The translations under genes were made by a program, and so were the position numbers. This document shows, in pieces, positions 19,865-28,900 of a stretch of DNA of 64,000 nucleotides. Source of the stretch: Stagnihabitans tardus (GTDB lineage Bacteria > Pseudomonadota > Alphaproteobacteria > Rhodobacterales > Rhodobacteraceae); assembly GCF_009925085.1 (NCBI RefSeq), contig NZ_JAABNR010000005.1, positions 62,001-126,000 on the forward strand, given 5' to 3'. The notes under the pieces are model-generated. The model searched no databases. It was not told where the DNA came from and was given only the letters and a program-made list of their open reading frames with translations. Each line of letters begins with the position of its first letter. The stretch's first letter is position 1.

Positions 19865-20032
19865 ATGGGTTTCGAGTGGATTTTCGATGTCTTGCGGGAC
19901 CTGAAATCATTTGCCTCCGCGAATGACATGCCCGCCCTGGCCCATAAGGCCGATGAGGCGATTGCCGCCGCCCGTGCCGAGCTTGAGGCGCGCAGCGATG
20001 CGCCCAAGGAGAAGCCCGACCAGTTGCATTAA
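19865..20032 (+). CDS. Small hypothetical protein
   Basis: Unrecognised 55-residue protein starting MGFEWIFDVLRDL: one amphipathic helix, then an Ala/Glu-rich helix, charged tail. GGGGAG precedes the ATG by about 3 bases, rather close; an alternative ATG at 19838 (MGNNKPGE) would add 9 residues. It follows the ccr terminator and precedes the helicase by 43 bases. Codon use looks coding, but support is moderate. Confidence 0.55.
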   Translation: MGFEWIFDVLRDLKSFASANDMPALAHKADEAIAAARAELEARSDAPKEKPDQLH

Positions 20033-20075
20033 GCCCGGGCTGGCCCCCGCTGGCGCTCTCGTCTAGGGTCGCGCC

Positions 20076-21596
20076 ATGACACTCCCTGCGATCACCTTCT
20101 CCGACGATCAGGCCGAGGCGCATGATCGCGTCGCCTCCGAGCTTCTGTCCGCTGGCATCGATCTGGACAATGGCGACCTCGTGCCCCTGGCGGAGGGCAA
20201 GACCTCGGTCCTGGCCGTGATGGGCAAGGCGGGGTCCGGCAAGACCATGCTTCTGGCCAGTCTTTACAAGGACTTGCGCGCGGCTGGGGTCGAAATCATC
20301 TCGGGCGAATATGAAAGCCGCCGGAAGAAGGAACGGCGCAGCCTGGCGGTTCTGGCACCGACGAACAAGGCGGCCTCGGTCCTGCGGCTGCGCGGCGTGC
20401 CCGCGACGACGATCCACCGCATCCTTTATACGCCGCTTTACGACCCGCAATACGAGGCCATCGCGGAATGGCTGGCAGGCAACCTGCCCCGCCCCAAGGC
20501 CGAGACCCTGACCGACCTCGCGCTCGACCGCGCCCATGCCTTCTATCAGACCACCCCCTCGATCCCGGGCGCCCTGGCGGCTGCGGGGCTCAGGGGTTCG
20601 GACTTCATCAAGGGCTGGAAGCGGCGGGAAGAGCCCCTGGACGTGGGCTTCATCGACGAATCGTCCATGCTGGACGAGCGCCAGTTCGACGACCTGCGCG
20701 AGATCTTCCCGACCCTGGTCCTTTTTGGCGACCCGGCGCAGTTGGCCCCGGTGCAGTCCAGTGGCATGGTCTTCGACAAGCTGGGTGACAACCGCAAGCT
20801 GACCCTGTCGCGCATCCATCGGCAAACGCAGGACAATCCGATTCTGGACCTCGCCCATGCCCTGGCCGATGACAGCCTGACCTTCGACAGCTTCGAGGAC
20901 ATGATTCGCGATGCCGCCCGCAAGGATGACCGCGTCGTCTGGTCCGAGAGGGTCTCTTCCGACCTCATGGCGCGCTCCCCCGTCCTGGTCTGGCGCAACG
21001 TCACCCGAATCAAGCTGATCCAGGCCTTCCGCTCGGCCCATGGCGCGCCGGAGGACGAGCTCCTGCCGGGCGAGCCCCTGATCTGCGACGGGATCGAACT
21101 GCCGCTGAAACACCGCAAGAAGCGCATCGACCTTGAAGCGCGCGGCCTGATCAAGGGCGCGCAGGTCATCTACCTCGGCCCCGGCACCAAGGCGGGCTTC
21201 GCGAAACTGCATGTCGTGGGCGCTGAAGAGCCCCAGGTTTCGGCCGCCAGCATCATCAAGATCGAGAAGCCGGACGAGGAAGAGCCCTTCATCCCCTCCG
21301 CCGCCACGATGGGAGCCACCTTCCTGCATGGCGCGGCGGTGACGATCCACAAGGCCCAAGGGTCGCAATGGAGCGAAGTCCAGGTCTTCGCCCCCGACCT
21401 TTTCGCCGCCGCCCAGGCCGGACGATCCGAGGCGGGCATCCCGCTGTGGAAGCGCTTGGCCTATGTCGCCATCACCCGCGCCGAAAAGCGCCTGCATTGG
21501 GTGGTCCGCAACCGCCTCGCCCTGCCGAAATCCCCCTTGGGCATCAGTGACCTCATCGCCCGCCCGGCGCCGCTCAGCCTCGAAAGCGAAGAGTAA
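20076..21596 (+). CDS. ATP-dependent superfamily 1 DNA helicase (RecD/UvrD-like)
   Basis: A 506-residue SF1 helicase. Walker A is GKAGSGKT (50-57); motif Ia LAPTNKAA; Walker B GFIDESSMLD near 190; motif III FGDPAQLAPV; the C-terminal UvrD_C_2 region has VTIHKAQGSQW and YVAITRAEKRL. This order fits RecD2/Dda-type 5'-3' helicases, but it lacks the N-terminal extension of RecD2 (over 700 residues). It is not part of a recBCD set here. Probable role in DNA repair or replication-fork processing; the precise partner is unknown. Confidence 0.85.
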   Translation: MTLPAITFSDDQAEAHDRVASELLSAGIDLDNGDLVPLAEGKTSVLAVMGKAGSGKTMLLASLYKDLRAAGVEIISGEYESRRKKERRSLAVLAPTNKAASVLRLRGVPATTIHRILYTPLYDPQYEAIAEWLAGNLPRPKAETLTDLALDRAHAFYQTTPSIPGALAAAGLRGSDFIKGWKRREEPLDVGFIDESSMLDERQFDDLREIFPTLVLFGDPAQLAPVQSSGMVFDKLGDNRKLTLSRIHRQTQDNPILDLAHALADDSLTFDSFEDMIRDAARKDDRVVWSERVSSDLMARSPVLVWRNVTRIKLIQAFRSAHGAPEDELLPGEPLICDGIELPLKHRKKRIDLEARGLIKGAQVIYLGPGTKAGFAKLHVVGAEEPQVSAASIIKIEKPDEEEPFIPSAATMGATFLHGAAVTIHKAQGSQWSEVQVFAPDLFAAAQAGRSEAGIPLWKRLAYVAITRAEKRLHWVVRNRLALPKSPLGISDLIARPAPLSLESEE

Positions 21597-21605
21597 CCCC
21601 TTTCG

Positions 21606-21635
21606 CTTTCAATTTGGCTCAAATATCTCTCGGGG
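21606..21635 (-). repeat. Interspersed GATATTTG repeat, copy 1
   Basis: Read on the minus strand it begins CCCCCGAGAGATATTTGAGC and continues to TTGAAAG. It belongs to the family also at 40634-40659, 40668-40694, 50297-50325 and 62778-62806, all within about 120 bases of a gene 3' end. This copy lies 10 bases after the helicase stop. Confidence 0.6.
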
Positions 21636-21679
21636 GTCTGGGGGTGGAAAACCCCCAGCGCGTCCCACAGGAGCCCAAC

Positions 21680-21916
21680 ATGACCGCCGTATTCGTCCAG
21701 TTCCGCTGCACCCCCGGCCAGACCTATGCGGTGGCCGATGCGATCTATGACCGCGAAGTGGTCTCCGAGCTCTATTCGACCAGCGGAGAATACGACCTGA
21801 TTGCCAAAGTCTATATCCCCGAGGGCGAGGATGTCGGCCACTACCTCTCGAAGCGGCTTTTCGACATCCCGGGCATCGTGCGGACGCTGACCACGATGAC
21901 CTTCAAGGCGTTCTGA
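21680..21916 (+). CDS. Stand-alone Lrp/AsnC ligand-binding (RAM) domain protein
   Basis: 78 residues covering only the effector-binding half of an Lrp/AsnC regulator ([19 protein letters not shown], then [21 protein letters not shown]); the helix-turn-helix is absent. Such SARD-type proteins form rings and may bind amino acids or modulate full-length Lrp proteins. CAGGAG at 21668-21673 sets the ATG at 21680; a longer frame from 21614 covers the repeat and is rejected. Convergent with the uspA gene. Confidence 0.85.
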   Translation: MTAVFVQFRCTPGQTYAVADAIYDREVVSELYSTSGEYDLIAKVYIPEGEDVGHYLSKRLFDIPGIVRTLTTMTFKAF

Positions 21917-21935
21917 GAGGCCAGGACAGGAAGAA

Positions 21936-21966
21936 GGTGCGGCGGGGCTCCTCTCCCCGCCGCACC
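21936..21966. terminator. Bidirectional terminator hairpin
   Basis: GGTGCGGCGGGG and CCCCGCCGCACC form a perfect 12-bp stem with a 7-base loop, midway between the convergent RAM-domain and uspA genes. CCCCCAAAAGG follows on the plus side. Confidence 0.75.
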
Positions 21967-21986
21967 CCCCAAAAGGTCCGAGGCGC

Positions 21987-22853
21987 CTAATGCGCCATCA
22001 GGACGGGGATCTCCGCGCCTTCCAGAACGGCCCGCGTTGCCCCGCCCAGAACCGCCTCGCGCAGGCGCGAATGGCCATAGGCGCCCATGACCATCAGGTC
22101 GCAGCCCTCGTCCCGCGCATGCCGCGCCAGCACTTCCGAGACCTTGGGCGCGGTCTTGGCCAGGACCGAGACCTGGGCCTTGATGCCGTGGCGCACGAGG
22201 TATTGGCAGAGAAGCCCGCCCGGGTCCGAGCGCTCCGGCCCGCGCTGGGGCGGATCGACCACGGTGACATCGACCAGATCGGCCAGCTTCAGCAAGGGCA
22301 GGGCGGCCTTGGCCGCCGCCAGGGCCTCGGCGGACTGGTTCCAGGCCAGAAGCACGCGCTTGGGCGCCGAAAGGCTCTCCAGCATCGCGGCATTCCCCGC
22401 GATATCGCCCGGCACGATCAGCACCGGGGAACGCCCCTCGAACAGCGCCGCCTCGACCGCCGCTTCGGCACGGTAGGTCTGGCCCTGGCCATAGGGCCGG
22501 GCCTGGACGACGACATCGACAAAGCTTGCCGCATTGCCGATCACGGCGGTCAGCCCGCCCATCTCGGCCACGGCGGTATCAAGCCCCCAGCGCAGGGCCG
22601 GGTCGATCTCGCGCAGCGCCGCCTCGGCCGCCTTGGCCGCCGCGCGGGCCTCGGTCTCGGCCTCTTCCAGCGAATAATCGGCCAGCAACGCCCCGGCGCC
22701 CAGATAGGAATAGCCGATCTGCGCCTGGTCGACGCCAAGGGCCAGCACATCCAGATGCGCGTCGCAGCCCAGGGCGAGCCGTGCCGCCGCCGTCACCGAG
22801 GCTTCGGCCGTCGCGGGATCGGTCACCACGGTCAGAATGGATTTGAATCCCAT
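21987..22853 (-). CDS. Tandem-domain universal stress protein (UspA family)
   Basis: 288 residues made of two Usp folds. The C-terminal half has the ATP-binding signature [21 protein letters not shown] (the G-2X-G-9X-G-S/T type); the N-terminal half begins [13 protein letters not shown] and looks degenerate. AAGGAG precedes the ATG. It is divergent from ccoN, and an FNR-like box 71 bases upstream suggests induction under low oxygen together with the oxidase, as seen in other Rhodobacteraceae with usp next to cco. Confidence 0.9.
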   Translation of the reverse strand: MGFKSILTVVTDPATAEASVTAAARLALGCDAHLDVLALGVDQAQIGYSYLGAGALLADYSLEEAETEARAAAKAAEAALREIDPALRWGLDTAVAEMGGLTAVIGNAASFVDVVVQARPYGQGQTYRAEAAVEAALFEGRSPVLIVPGDIAGNAAMLESLSAPKRVLLAWNQSAEALAAAKAALPLLKLADLVDVTVVDPPQRGPERSDPGGLLCQYLVRHGIKAQVSVLAKTAPKVSEVLARHARDEGCDLMVMGAYGHSRLREAVLGGATRAVLEGAEIPVLMAH

Positions 22854-22923
22854 GCCAAACTCCTTTTCTCGCCCAGTTTCGGGCCGTCATGCGCAACCAT
22901 CGCCTGCAGCCACAGCCCCCGCC

Positions 22924-22937
22924 TTGATGCGGATCAT
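22924..22937. promoter_or_regulatory. FNR-like box, uspA side
   Basis: TTGATGCGGATCAT matches TTGAT-N4-ATCAA at nine of ten fixed bases. Placed at -41.5 it would start uspA transcription near 22889, giving a leader of about 36 bases. Confidence 0.65.
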
Positions 22938-22955
22938 GAAGCCCCTCGCCTGCGG

Positions 22956-22969
22956 TTGACATGGATCAA
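22956..22969. promoter_or_regulatory. FNR-like box, ccoN side
   Basis: TTGACATGGATCAA matches the FNR consensus with one change. It is exactly 32 bp from the uspA-side box. A class II promoter here would start near 23004, 72 bases before ccoN. Confidence 0.75.
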
Positions 22970-23075
22970 GGCGGTTTTGCGCTGCGGCTGCGAAATCTGG
23001 TCCGTCAGAAACCCGTCCCCCCGGGGGGCACGCTGCCGCCCAGGGAATCGGGTCAAGGGACGAAGGGACAAGAAA

Positions 23076-24683
23076 ATGTGGGATTACGCCAAATTGATCG
23101 TGCTGGCGGCGGTGGGGTTCCTCGCCGCGCTGGCCGCCAATTATGCACATGATCTTCCCTATATGGTGAACGCCATCGAAGTGATGATCGCAGCCGCGAT
23201 CACCTTCATCGTGGTGTTGCGCGGTATGGGGGAGACCAAAACCAAGACCAATCCGAACGAATACAATGACGGCGTCGTGCGCGCCGGGGTCATCGCCACC
23301 GCCTTCTGGGGCGTGGTGGGCTTCCTTGTCGGGGTGGTCATCGCCTTCCAGCTCGCCTTCCCCAGCCTCAACCTGGGCGGCATCACCGAGGGCATCCTGA
23401 ACTTCGGGCGCCTGCGCCCCCTGCACACCTCGGCGGTGATCTTCGCCTTTGGCGGCAACGCCCTGATCATGTCGGCCTTCTACGTGGTGCAGCGCACCTC
23501 GGCCGCGCGGCTCTGGGGCGGCAACCTCGGCTGGTTCGTCTTCTGGGGCTGGCAGCTGATGATCGTCCTGGCCGCGTCGAGCTATATCCTCGGCGGCACC
23601 CAGGGCAAGGAATATGCCGAGACCGTCTGGTATATCGACATCTGGATCGCCGTGGTCTGGGTCGGCTTCCTGGCCGCTTTCGTGGGCACGCTGGTCATGC
23701 GCCGCGAGCCGCATATCTATGTCGCCAACTGGTTCTACCTGTCGATGATCGTCACGGTGGCCATGCTGCACATCGTGAACAACCTGGCCATCCCGGCCTC
23801 GATCCTCGGCTCGCAAAGCTACCCGATCTACTCGGGCGTGCAGGATGCCATGGTGCAATGGTGGTATGGCCACAACGCCGTGGGCTTCTTCCTGACCGCC
23901 GGCTTCCTTGGCATGATGTATTACTTCGTGCCCAAGCAGGTCGAGCGGCCGGTCTTCAGCTATAAACTCTCGATCATCCACTTCTGGGCGCTGATCTTCC
24001 TCTATATCTGGGCCGGTCCGCACCACCTGCACTATACCGCGCTGCCCGAATGGGCCTCGACGCTGGGCATGGTGTTTTCGGTCATCCTCTGGATGCCCTC
24101 CTGGGGTGGCATGATCAACGGCCTGATGACGCTCTCGGGCGCCTGGGACAAGCTGCGCACCGATCCGGTCGTCCGCATGATGGTCATCGCCATCGGCTTC
24201 TATGGCATGTCGACCTTCGAAGGCCCGGTCATGTCGATCAAGGCGGTCAACAGCCTCAGCCACTACACGGACTGGACCATCGGTCACGTCCACTCGGGCG
24301 CCCTGGGTTGGAACGGGATGATCACCTTCTCGGTGCTTTACTTCCTGACGCCGCGCCTGTGGAACCGTCAGGGGCTCTACTCCCTGAAGCTGGTCTCCTG
24401 GCACTTCTGGCTCGCCACCATCGGGATCGTGCTTTACGCCGCCTCGATGTGGGTCACCGGGATCATGGAGGGCCTGATGTGGCGCGAAGTCGACGCCAAC
24501 GGCTTCCTCGTGAACGCCATCGCCGACACGGTCGCCGCCAAGTTCCCGATGTATGTGGTCCGCGGCCTGGGGGGCACGCTGTTCCTCGCCGGTGCGCTGA
24601 TCATGGTCTATAACCTGTGGATGACGGTGCGGGCCCAGCCTGCCAAGGCTGCCAGCCTTGCCGCCGCCATCCCGGCCGAATGA
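23076..24683 (+). CDS. ccoN: cbb3-type cytochrome c oxidase subunit I
   Basis: Catalytic subunit, 535 residues and about 12 membrane segments, holding heme b and the heme b3-CuB centre where oxygen is reduced. Visible ligands include RPLHTS with the low-spin heme His, [18 protein letters not shown] with CuB His pair, and [13 protein letters not shown]. The ATG at 23076 (MWDYAKLIV) follows AAGGGACAAG; the long upstream open frame is a shadow of uspA. First gene of ccoNOQP. The oxidase has high oxygen affinity and works in microaerobic respiration. Confidence 0.97.
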   Translation: MWDYAKLIVLAAVGFLAALAANYAHDLPYMVNAIEVMIAAAITFIVVLRGMGETKTKTNPNEYNDGVVRAGVIATAFWGVVGFLVGVVIAFQLAFPSLNLGGITEGILNFGRLRPLHTSAVIFAFGGNALIMSAFYVVQRTSAARLWGGNLGWFVFWGWQLMIVLAASSYILGGTQGKEYAETVWYIDIWIAVVWVGFLAAFVGTLVMRREPHIYVANWFYLSMIVTVAMLHIVNNLAIPASILGSQSYPIYSGVQDAMVQWWYGHNAVGFFLTAGFLGMMYYFVPKQVERPVFSYKLSIIHFWALIFLYIWAGPHHLHYTALPEWASTLGMVFSVILWMPSWGGMINGLMTLSGAWDKLRTDPVVRMMVIAIGFYGMSTFEGPVMSIKAVNSLSHYTDWTIGHVHSGALGWNGMITFSVLYFLTPRLWNRQGLYSLKLVSWHFWLATIGIVLYAASMWVTGIMEGLMWREVDANGFLVNAIADTVAAKFPMYVVRGLGGTLFLAGALIMVYNLWMTVRAQPAKAASLAAAIPAE

Positions 24684-24695
24684 AGGAGGCCGGAC

Positions 24696-25421
24696 ATGGC
24701 AATTCTTGACAAACATGGCGCCATCGAACGCAACGCCAGCCTGCTTCTGGTGCTGTCCTTCCTGGTCGTCACCGTCGGCGGCCTGGTGGAGATCGTGCCG
24801 CTGTTCTATCTGCAGAACACGATCGAAGAGGTCGAGGGCGTGCGGCCCTATACCCCCCTGGAGCTGGCGGGTCGCCAGATCTACATCCGCGAAGGCTGCT
24901 ATGTCTGCCACAGCCAGATGATCCGTCCGATGCGCGACGAGGTCGAACGCTATGGCCATTACTCGCTGGCGGCGGAGTCGAAATACGACCACCCGTTCCA
25001 GTGGGGATCGAAGCGCACCGGGCCCGACTTGGCCCGCGTGGGTGGCAAGTATTCCGACGCCTGGCATGTGGACCACCTGATGGACCCGCAAGCCGTCGTG
25101 CCGGAATCGGTGATGCCGAAATATCCCTACCTGATGACCTCGCCGATCTCGGCCGAGTACATCTCCGACCAGATGTGGGCCAACCAGGTCGTCGGCGTCC
25201 CCTATACCGAGGAGATGATGACCGCCGCCAAGGAGGACTTCGCCGCCCAGGTCAATCCTGATGGCGACACGGCCGGCCTGATGGAGCGCTATGGCAAGGT
25301 CACCGTCTCGAACTTCGACGGGCAAGCCGAGCTGACCGAGATGGATGCGCTGGTGGCCTATCTGCAAGTCATGGGGACGATGGTCGACTTCTCGACCTTC
25401 ACCCCCGTTGCAAGCCGATAG
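24696..25421 (+). CDS. ccoO: cbb3 oxidase subunit II, monoheme cytochrome c
   Basis: 241 residues with one N-terminal membrane anchor (about 14-38) and a periplasmic c-type heme site CYVCH (68-72); later Met ligands are available in the RPMRDE and VMPKYPYL segments. It passes electrons from CcoP to CcoN. AAGGAGG at 24683-24689 precedes the ATG by 6 bases. Confidence 0.97.
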   Translation: MAILDKHGAIERNASLLLVLSFLVVTVGGLVEIVPLFYLQNTIEEVEGVRPYTPLELAGRQIYIREGCYVCHSQMIRPMRDEVERYGHYSLAAESKYDHPFQWGSKRTGPDLARVGGKYSDAWHVDHLMDPQAVVPESVMPKYPYLMTSPISAEYISDQMWANQVVGVPYTEEMMTAAKEDFAAQVNPDGDTAGLMERYGKVTVSNFDGQAELTEMDALVAYLQVMGTMVDFSTFTPVASR

Positions 25422-25430
25422 GAGGCGATG

Positions 25431-25619
25431 ATGACCTACGAAATCCTCGCCGCTTTCGCACGCAGCTGGGCCGTGGTCGGGTTGCTGGCCTTCTTCGTGG
25501 GGATGGTCCTTTGGATCTTCCGCCCCGGCAGCCGCAAGCTGCACGAAGATGCCGCCAACCTGATCTTCCGGCATGACAAGAACCCCGGGCCCTTGCCCGG
25601 CCAGTCCAAGGAGGTTTGA
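25431..25619 (+). CDS. ccoQ: cbb3 oxidase small subunit
   Basis: 62 residues with one membrane helix (about 9-30: FARSWAVVGLLAFFVGMVLW) and a short charged cytoplasmic tail. CcoQ stabilises the complex, and in Rhodobacter sphaeroides it has been linked to redox signalling to PrrB. GGAGG at 25421-25425 is 5 bases from the ATG at 25431 and only 2 from the alternative ATG at 25428, so I prefer 25431. Confidence 0.92.
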   Translation: MTYEILAAFARSWAVVGLLAFFVGMVLWIFRPGSRKLHEDAANLIFRHDKNPGPLPGQSKEV

Positions 25620-25622
25620 GCC

Positions 25623-26561
25623 ATGGCCAAACCAATCAAGGAAGACCACAAGTCCGACAAGGTCGGCACGACGGGTCACGAATGGGACGGCATCCAGGAG
25701 CTGAACAATCCGCTGCCGCGCTGGTGGGTCTGGGTCTTTTACCTGACGATCATCTGGGGCGCGGCCTATACGGTCGCCTACCCGGCCTGGCCCCTGATCA
25801 CCGGGGCGACGCCGGGGGTTCTGGGCGCCTCGGTGCGGGCCGATGTCGCGGCCGAGATCCAGAGCTTTGACGACAAGAACGGTCCGATCAAGGCCAAGCT
25901 CGTGGCCGCCGACCTGACCGCGATCGAGGGCGACGAAGAGCTCAAGTCCTATGCCATGCAGGCCGGCAAATCGGTCTTCATGAACAACTGCGCCCAGTGC
26001 CACGGCTCGGGCGCGGCGGGTGTGGCGGGCAAGGGTTACCCGAACCTCCTCGACAACGACTGGCTCTTTGGCGGCGACATGACCGCGATCCACACGACCA
26101 TCACCCATGGCGTGCGCAACACGGTCGATCCCGATGCCCGCAACGTGGGTCTCGTGATGCCCGCCTGGTCTGACAAGGCCTCGGGTCCCCTGGCGGATGC
26201 GGCTTCGGCCAAGTTCACCGAGGAAGAGCTGGGCAGCGTCGTGCATTACGTGCTTAAGCTCTCGGGCCAGGAGGCGGATGCGGCCAAGGCCACGGCGGGG
26301 ACGCAGCTCTTTGCCGACAACTGCGCCGCCTGCCATGGCGAAGACGGCAAGGGCAACCGCGACATGGGCGCGCCCAACCTGACCGACGCCGTCTGGCTTT
26401 ACGGCGGCGACGAGGCGACGCTGACCGCCACGCTGACCCTTGGCCGCCAGGGCGTCATGCCCGCCTGGGGCTATGCCGGAGAGGGCGTGGCGCCGCGTCT
26501 GACCGAGGACCAGATCCGCTCGGTCGCCGTCTATGTCCATTCCTTGGGCGGCGGCGAGTAA
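25623..26561 (+). CDS. ccoP: cbb3 oxidase subunit III, diheme cytochrome c
   Basis: 312 residues: membrane anchor at about 34-57, then two cytochrome c domains with CAQCH (123-127) and CAACH (234-238). Axial Met candidates are VMPAW (about 179) and VMPAWGY near 290. It receives electrons from soluble cytochrome c. AAGGAGG precedes the start. Last gene of ccoNOQP, followed 20 bases later by a UUCG-loop terminator. Confidence 0.97.
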   Translation: MAKPIKEDHKSDKVGTTGHEWDGIQELNNPLPRWWVWVFYLTIIWGAAYTVAYPAWPLITGATPGVLGASVRADVAAEIQSFDDKNGPIKAKLVAADLTAIEGDEELKSYAMQAGKSVFMNNCAQCHGSGAAGVAGKGYPNLLDNDWLFGGDMTAIHTTITHGVRNTVDPDARNVGLVMPAWSDKASGPLADAASAKFTEEELGSVVHYVLKLSGQEADAAKATAGTQLFADNCAACHGEDGKGNRDMGAPNLTDAVWLYGGDEATLTATLTLGRQGVMPAWGYAGEGVAPRLTEDQIRSVAVYVHSLGGGE

Positions 26562-26581
26562 ATCAGCCGGTATCGGCGGGG

Positions 26582-26603
26582 AAGGGGGCCTTCGGGCCCC
26601 CTT
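26582..26603 (+). terminator. Terminator of ccoNOQP with UUCG tetraloop
   Basis: AAGGGGGCC, loop TTCG, GGCCCCCTT and then TTCC form a perfect 9-bp stem capped by the very stable UUCG loop, 20 bases after the ccoP stop. It should separate ccoNOQP from the following sequence. Confidence 0.92.
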
Positions 26604-26635
26604 TTCCTTTGGCGCTTCCCCGGGCGCTTGCGGGC

Positions 26636-26649
26636 TTGACCTGAATCAA
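26636..26649. promoter_or_regulatory. FNR-like box 1 between ccoP and ccoG
   Basis: TTGACCTGAATCAA, one change from TTGAT-N4-ATCAA, 33 bases after the ccoP terminator. Tandem with the next box (33 bp apart). Confidence 0.7.
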
Positions 26650-26668
26650 ATGCGGAAAAATGCGCCAC

Positions 26669-26682
26669 TTGATGCAGGTCAA
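26669..26682. promoter_or_regulatory. FNR-like box 2 between ccoP and ccoG
   Basis: TTGATGCAGGTCAA, one change from consensus. If used as a class II site it would start transcription near 26717, about 245 bases before ccoG and just at the beginning of a run of hairpins. Confidence 0.7.
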
Positions 26683-26699
26683 GGAAAAGCCCTGACGAA

Positions 26700-26865
26700 T
26701 CGGCGAATGTGTCTTTGCCGGGGAGCTTCCGGCGGGCACCGATCCCCTCCTGTTCGCGCGGTTCCTGGGGGATCGGTGCCGTCTTTCCCCTCCCTGCCCG
26801 GGACACCCGGCAAACTCTTTACCACTCCCCTCATCAAGCGGTCCCTCGGGGCCGCTTGATCAATT
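26700..26865 (+). ncRNA. Candidate FNR-controlled structured small RNA
   Basis: This 401-base gap between ccoP and ccoG (26562-26963) has no convincing coding frame. After the ccoP terminator and two FNR-like boxes come three hairpins: 26717-26733 (GCCGG/CCGGC with a GGAGCTT loop), 26735-26780 (perfect 13-bp stem GGCACCGATCCCC around a 20-base loop) and 26833-26860 (ATCAAGCGG with CCGCTTGAT, plus wobble). A separate FNR-like box then serves ccoG. The layout suggests an independent oxygen-regulated RNA; a long ccoG leader is the alternative. No clear T-run follows the last hairpin, which weakens the case. Confidence 0.35.
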
Positions 26866-26897
26866 CTGGCCCTTGGGTTTGCCGAAAGCGCGGGGGC

Positions 26898-26911
26898 TTG
26901 ACCTAGGTCAA
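26898..26911. promoter_or_regulatory. FNR-like box of ccoG
   Basis: TTGACCTAGGTCAA is a perfect palindrome, part of CTTGACCTAGGTCAAG, 52 bases before the ccoG start. A class II start would fall near 26946. Confidence 0.75.
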
Positions 26912-26963
26912 GGCCGCCCCCCTCGCCGCAGTGCAGAAGATCAAGGCGAACAGGATGGGTCAC

Positions 26964-28409
26964 ATGCAAGAATCCGAATCTCCCAAGCTTTATGCCGCCC
27001 GCGAACCGATCTTCCCCCGCCGCGTGAAGGGCACCTTCCGGACGCTGAAATGGTGGCTCCTGGCCGTCATGCTGGGCATCTATTACCTGACGCCCTGGAT
27101 CCGCTGGGACCGGGGCCCCGCGATGCCCGACCAGGCGGTGCTTCTGGACCTCGCCAACCGCCGCTTCTTTTTCTTCATGATCGAGATCTGGCCGCACGAG
27201 TTCTATTTCGTCGCGGGCCTCTTGATCATGGCGGGGCTGGGGCTCTTCCTCTTTACCTCGGCGGCAGGCCGGGTCTGGTGCGGCTATGCCTGCCCGCAGA
27301 CCGTCTGGACAGACCTTTACATCCTGGTCGAGCGCTGGGTCGAGGGCGACCGCAACGCCCGCATCCGCCTGCACCGCCAGAAATGGGACCTGGAGAAGAC
27401 CTGGAAGCGCCTGTTGAAGTGGACGATCTGGCTGGCCATCGGCCTCGCCACCGGTGGCGCCTGGGTCTTTTACTTCACCGATGCGCCGACGCTTCTGGGT
27501 CAGCTTCTGACCTTTACCGCCCATCCGGTCGCCTATGGCACCATGGCGGTCCTGACCTTCACCACCTTCTTCTTCGGCGGCTTTGCCCGCGAGCAGGTCT
27601 GTATCTACGGCTGCCCCTGGCCACGCATCCAGGCCGCGATGATGGACGAGGAAACCATCACCATCGGCTACCGCTCCTGGCGCGGAGAGCCGCGTGGCAA
27701 GCAGACCGTGGCGGGCAATGGCGATTGCATCGACTGCATGGCCTGCGTGAACGTCTGCCCCATGGGCATCGACATCCGCAACGGCCAGCAGCTGGCCTGC
27801 ATCACCTGCGGCCTGTGCATCGACGCCTGCGACAGCATGATGGACAAGATCGGCAAGCCGCGCGGCCTCATCGGCTACCTGGCGCTCACCGATGAACCCC
27901 TGGAACGCCAGGGCCTGAAGGACAAACCGATCTGGAAGCACATCCTGCGGCCCCGGACCATCGTTTACACGGTGCTTTGGGCGGGCATCGGGATTGCCCT
28001 GGTCGCGGCGCTCTTCCTGCGCGCCAACCTCGATGTCTCGGTCAGCCCGGTGCGCAACCCGATGTTCGTGACCCTGTCGGATGGCTCGATCCGCAACACC
28101 TATGACCTGCGGCTGCGCAACAAGCATGGCGAAGACCGCTGGTTCACCTTCACGGCCTTTGCCCCGGCCGATGTGACCCTGACGCTGGAGGGCACGGAAG
28201 AATTCCGCGTCCTGGTCAAGGCGAATGAGACCAAGGAGCAGCGGCTTTACATCACGGCCAAGGCGGATACCGTGGCAGCCAAGACCGACAACCTGCCGGT
28301 GCGGCTCTGGATCACCGATGCCGAGGGGCCGAGCCTGCCACCTGTGACGGATATTCCCAAGGCCGAACGCGTCTACAAGGACACGGTCTTCCACGGAAAG
28401 GTTGAATGA
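26964..28409 (+). CDS. ccoG: Cytochrome oxidase assembly iron-sulfur protein CcoG (RdxB/FixG)
   Basis: 481 residues. About five membrane segments, FeS ligands in WCGYACPQTVW and CIYGCPWPR, then a 2x[4Fe-4S] ferredoxin domain with CIDCMACVNVCPMG and CITCGLCIDACD, and a C-terminal Ig-like periplasmic domain. CcoG is reported to act as a cupric reductase feeding copper into cbb3. AGGA at 26952-26955 favours the ATG at 26964 (MQESES) over 26955. First gene of ccoGHIS. Confidence 0.95.
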   Translation: MQESESPKLYAAREPIFPRRVKGTFRTLKWWLLAVMLGIYYLTPWIRWDRGPAMPDQAVLLDLANRRFFFFMIEIWPHEFYFVAGLLIMAGLGLFLFTSAAGRVWCGYACPQTVWTDLYILVERWVEGDRNARIRLHRQKWDLEKTWKRLLKWTIWLAIGLATGGAWVFYFTDAPTLLGQLLTFTAHPVAYGTMAVLTFTTFFFGGFAREQVCIYGCPWPRIQAAMMDEETITIGYRSWRGEPRGKQTVAGNGDCIDCMACVNVCPMGIDIRNGQQLACITCGLCIDACDSMMDKIGKPRGLIGYLALTDEPLERQGLKDKPIWKHILRPRTIVYTVLWAGIGIALVAALFLRANLDVSVSPVRNPMFVTLSDGSIRNTYDLRLRNKHGEDRWFTFTAFAPADVTLTLEGTEEFRVLVKANETKEQRLYITAKADTVAAKTDNLPVRLWITDAEGPSLPPVTDIPKAERVYKDTVFHGKVE

Positions 28410-28410
28410 C

Positions 28411-28896
28411 ATGACGACGCTTCCTGCAAAACCCGTGCGGCCCTTTACCGGCTGGCACATGCTGGCCCTGGCCCTGGGCTTCTTCGGGGTCATCATCGCG
28501 GTCAATGTCGTCATGGCCTGGCAGGCGATCGCGACCTTTCCCGGGCTCGAGGTCAAGTCGAGCTATGCCGAAAGCCAGAACTTCGACAAGGTCCGCGCCG
28601 CCCAGGTGGCGCTGGGCTGGAAGGTCTCTCCGGGCTACGACAGGGCCAAGGATCAGCTCCGGCTGAGCTTCCTGGACCGTGCTGGAGAGCCGGTGGTTCT
28701 GAAGGACATCTCCGTCCTGGTGGGCCGTCCGACCGAGACGAAGGAAGACCGCAATCCGGTGATGCGGATGGCCGAGGATGGCGCCTATGTGGCGGATGAA
28801 AAGCTGCCTCTGGGCAAGTGGATGATCCAGATCAAGGCCCATGCCCAGGATGGCACGCTTTATCAGGCGCGCAGCTATTTCTATGTAAGGGACTGA
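28411..28896 (+). CDS. ccoH: cbb3 oxidase assembly protein CcoH (FixH)
   Basis: 161 residues with one membrane helix near 14-36 (HMLALALGFFGVIIAVNVVMAW) and a periplasmic beta domain with the GWxVxPGYDRAKD segment of the FixH family. CcoH binds CcoN early and is needed for stable oxidase. The ATG is 1 base after the ccoG stop; the TTG at 28402 is not needed. Confidence 0.93.
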   Translation: MTTLPAKPVRPFTGWHMLALALGFFGVIIAVNVVMAWQAIATFPGLEVKSSYAESQNFDKVRAAQVALGWKVSPGYDRAKDQLRLSFLDRAGEPVVLKDISVLVGRPTETKEDRNPVMRMAEDGAYVADEKLPLGKWMIQIKAHAQDGTLYQARSYFYVRD

Positions 28897-28900
28897 GATC

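Noticed and set aside
22887-26540. A 1217-codon open frame on the minus strand across the cco genes
   Set aside because: It is antisense to ccoNOQP, whose heme and copper motifs are unmistakable; its translation is Gly/His/Asp/Arg-rich low complexity, typical of a shadow frame in GC-rich DNA.
26690-26900. Short reading frames in the ccoP-ccoG gap
   Set aside because: The frames seen (for example from 26709) have poor codon use, run through hairpin arms and lack ribosome sites, so a coding gene is less likely than RNA structure.
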